From Bacteroidia bacterium (lineage in GTDB: Bacteria; Bacteroidota; Bacteroidia; Chitinophagales; UBA2359): DNA of 64,000 nt. Both the position numbers and the translations under genes were made by a program. Location: positions 114,702 to 178,701 of the forward strand of contig JAUHXA010000007.1 in NCBI GenBank assembly GCA_030427245.1, read 5' to 3'. Positions 63,878 through 64,000 of the stretch are shown piece by piece. Positions within the stretch are counted from its first letter, which is position 1. Each line of letters opens with the position of its first letter. The notes beneath the pieces are model-generated. The model did no database searches. It was not told the origin of the DNA and saw nothing but the letters and a program-made list of their open reading frames with translations.

Positions 63878-64000
63878 TTATGTTTCGGTAACTTGATTCT
63901 GAGAAAAAAACATTTGGATATGATGTGCTAAATTCAGGTAAACCTTCGGCTCAATATCCAAAAGTTTCAATATTTTAATGTGAATCGGTTGAAGTTCAGT
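63878..64000 (-). CDS. possible C-terminal end of a gene entering from the right
   Basis: On the minus strand one frame is open from the window edge to a TAA at 63878-63880, giving 40 residues with a protein-like pattern (LQPIHIKILKLLDIEPKVYL, then LAHHIQMFFSQNQVTET). No family is recognised. The 160 bp between this and the GT2 gene at 63716 contain nothing else that I can name. Confidence 0.3.
   Translation of the reverse strand, partial: TELQPIHIKILKLLDIEPKVYLNLAHHIQMFFSQNQVTET

Noticed and set aside
1..64000. CRISPR array, rRNA or tRNA genes, or a prophage
   Set aside because: No regularly spaced direct repeats, no rRNA-like or cloverleaf sequence, and no phage structural or integrase gene was seen on reading both strands.

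Overview
The window reads as a chromosomal segment of a Bacteroidota bacterium. The base composition is AT-rich, and the best promoter matches are the phylum-specific TAnnTTTG -7 box (3542, 8903, 30242, 57998). The gene content also fits: SPOR-domain secreted proteins, a DUF2805/TIGR03643 protein, an EF-G2-like factor and many signal-peptide outer-membrane proteins. A Saprospirales-like lineage is my guess, not something the sequence proves.

Region 1 (1-25.5 kb) is mostly housekeeping and lineage-specific chromosome. In order it holds an outer-membrane protein, a tandem pair of paralogous secreted proteins, methylmalonyl-CoA epimerase, a compact iron-sulfur operon (iscS-iscU-iscA) with a 23-bp palindrome in front, and a MscS channel. 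Then come a DUF434 protein, several unknown secreted proteins, two SPOR proteins, an EF-G-like GTPase lacking the usual catalytic histidine, an Rpn/PD-(D/E)XK transposase-family protein, an ABC-2 permease, an EamA transporter, two more envelope proteins and a translationally coupled pair of large membrane proteins.

Region 2 (25.6-63.7 kb) is a large surface-glycan cluster and the remarkable part of the window. It combines an ABC-2 polysaccharide exporter (Wzm/Wzt-like, 41840-43429), GDP-L-fucose synthesis (gmd, fcl), a GT10 fucosyltransferase, GT2, GT4, GT25, GT92-like and GT-D glycosyltransferases, an FkbM methyltransferase, an acyltransferase-3, and by my motif count 16 sulfotransferase-like domains in 12 genes. 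Many of these enzymes are fused: GT25-sulfotransferase, GT25-GT2, sulfotransferase-sulfotransferase, GT-ST-ST, GT-ST-ST-ST (1131 aa) and ST-GT2. Seven proteins with different catalytic folds end in the same short tail, SW(K/R)(I/V)T(A/H)P(L/M)R, followed by a hydrophobic-basic helix. Most Sulfotransfer_2-type domains are followed by another shared module centred on ILKEKN. Three further enzymes carry N-terminal TPR modules. I infer a membrane-associated assembly line that makes a heavily sulfated, fucosylated, probably methylated and acylated polysaccharide for ABC-dependent export. PAPS-forming genes are not in the window.

The cluster shows recent turnover: a duplicated sulfotransferase pair sharing a 75-bp identical block, a decayed 82-bp copy of a sulfotransferase segment, a one-base frameshift in an A7 run that splits a TPR-FkbM gene, a 15-bp in-frame tandem duplication, and two nearly identical 101-bp inverted-repeat elements, one just inside the cluster and one 7.6 kb before it. 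No rRNA, tRNA or CRISPR array was seen. All functional calls rest on reading motifs by eye; no database search was run.
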